Source: Candidatus Nanoarchaeia archaeon
Lineage (GTDB): Archaea > Nanobdellota > Nanobdellia > Woesearchaeales > SKIA01
Direction of reading: 5' to 3'
NCBI GenBank assembly: GCA_028279685.1
Contig: JANQNG010000039.1
Location: 1-41,760, forward strand
DNA length: 41,760 bases
Shown here: positions 41,275-41,760 of the stretch, piece by piece
Layout of the letters: the number at the start of each line of letters is the position of its first letter
Position numbering within the stretch: position 1 is the stretch's first letter
The notes under the pieces: model-generated
Databases searched by the model: none
What the model saw: the letters and a program-made list of their open reading frames with translations, nothing else
What the model was told of the DNA's origin: nothing
Position numbers and translations under genes: made by a program

Positions 41275-41649
41275 TTATTTCTTTCTTGAGCATTTCGGAC
41301 ACCATGTTCCTCTCTTAACGTTACTAGATGTTGCCTTCCAGATATGTCCTTTAGCACATTGCCAAGTAATGTGAGTGTTCCTGTTGATATATTTCTTAGA
41401 AAGGCATTTTCCTTCTCTTTTTTCTGCGATTTCTTGCATTTTTTCAATGCCTAGTTTAGTCTTTTCTCTTGCACATTTTGGACACCATTTATCTCGCTTT
41501 ATGTTGTTTGGTGTTGCTTTCCAGATGTGTTTTTTGCTGCATTGCCACTTGAGTTTCTTACTGTCTGCAAGATATTCTGCAGACAGGCATGTCCCTCTTT
41601 TTTTTGCAGCGAGTTTTTGCATGTCTTTAATGGTGTATTTAGTGGGCAT
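41275..41649 (-). CDS. Two-repeat zinc-ribbon protein
   Basis: The 124-residue protein consists of two copies of a roughly 55-residue unit (about 8-61 and 67-123). Each has a short helix (MQKLAAKKRGTCLS and MQEIAEKREGKCLS), then W-x-C-x2-x-H-x-W and W-C-P-x-C (KWQCSKKHIWKAT then WCPKC). Each is a Zn-binding treble-clef/ribbon like those beside HNH-type nucleases and in PF14311-type proteins. No nuclease domain is attached. Nucleic acid binding is likely. A TATA-like TTTAAATAT near 41668-41676 gives leaderless spacing. Confidence 0.7.
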   Translation of the reverse strand: MPTKYTIKDMQKLAAKKRGTCLSAEYLADSKKLKWQCSKKHIWKATPNNIKRDKWCPKCAREKTKLGIEKMQEIAEKREGKCLSKKYINRNTHITWQCAKGHIWKATSSNVKRGTWCPKCSRKK

Positions 41650-41703
41650 GTTGGGAATGAGATAAAGGAAATATTTAAAAACTTCGAAATGCCTTGCCTA
41701 TAG

Positions 41704-41760
41704 ATGAGGGGTGGCTGTTTGTTGAAGATATCTTTTTGCTTATTGTATTGTGTTATTCTT
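41704..41760 (+). CDS. Possible partial gene at the right edge
   Basis: An ATG at 41704 opens a frame to the window end, MRGGCLLKISFCLLYCVIL, hydrophobic like a signal peptide or membrane start. The AT-rich 41668-41681 is about 30 bp upstream and could serve both directions. Only 19 codons are visible. Confidence 0.25.
   Translation, partial: MRGGCLLKISFCLLYCVIL

Noticed and set aside
1-41760. Provirus or plasmid origin for the whole window
   Set aside because: No integrase, capsid, terminase, replication initiator or attachment repeats were recognised; unknown genes alone do not support it.

Overview
The window (about 36% GC) looks like the chromosome of an uncultivated DPANN-type archaeon, most likely of the Woesearchaeota/Pacearchaeota kind. 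The archaeal evidence is as follows. TATA-like boxes lie 25-28 bp before many start codons (leaderless genes), while other genes have GAGGTG-type ribosome binding sites. There is an archaeal/ER-type signal peptidase with a Ser-His-Asp arrangement, a Nip7-like PUA protein, and about seventeen proteins that begin with a class III (type IV pilin-like) leader. I saw no tRNA, rRNA, CRISPR array or transposase gene. The lineage is inferred from style, not from a marker gene.

Region 1 (1-12,260) is a mixed-strand stretch of mostly unrecognised genes. It holds a TPR gene that looks frameshifted, several hypothetical proteins, a protein joining an HExxxH metallopeptidase-like domain to a nucleotidyltransferase domain, and a small secreted Cys-rich protein. 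It also holds a coiled-coil gene overlapping a Nip7-like gene, a family 2 glycosyltransferase and a signal peptidase. Four intergenic regions here carry the same near-perfect palindrome, consensus TTCTRTAYAGAA, placed before TATA boxes. It may be the operator of a local regulon.

Region 2 (12,419-30,165) is a long cluster, almost all on the minus strand, with two plus-strand genes in the middle (22,140-23,247). It encodes about 17 pilin-like proteins: a short basic tip ending in KA, KG or RG, a long hydrophobic helix, then a soluble and often Cys-rich exterior domain. At its downstream end is a roughly 1057-residue membrane-anchored protein that joins an M15 (VanY-like) peptidase to an N-acetylmuramoyl-L-alanine amidase domain whose two halves appear to be in circularly permuted order. 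Archaea have no murein, so this enzyme probably acts on bacterial walls. A protein with two C-type-lectin-like DUF1554 domains sits within the cluster. No assembly ATPase, platform protein or prepilin peptidase is in the window.

Region 3 (30,357-41,038) encodes two giant exported proteins in tandem, of about 2400 and 1153 residues. The first is Cys-rich and then Ig-like. The second has Cys-rich and calcium-binding repeats, a membrane anchor and a basic cytoplasmic tail. Together with region 2 they suggest a cell-surface contact or attachment apparatus armed with a wall hydrolase. That is inference. The window ends with a small two-repeat zinc-ribbon protein and a possible gene start at the right edge.

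The intergenic spaces of regions 1 and 2 contain a family of roughly 100-bp inverted-repeat elements (8943-9039, 12320-12417, 17756-17856 and a nested cluster at 25270-25622). Their inner motifs are conserved, while their arms differ from copy to copy yet stay self-complementary. I found no description of such a family from memory. It and the permuted hydrolase are the most novel items here.
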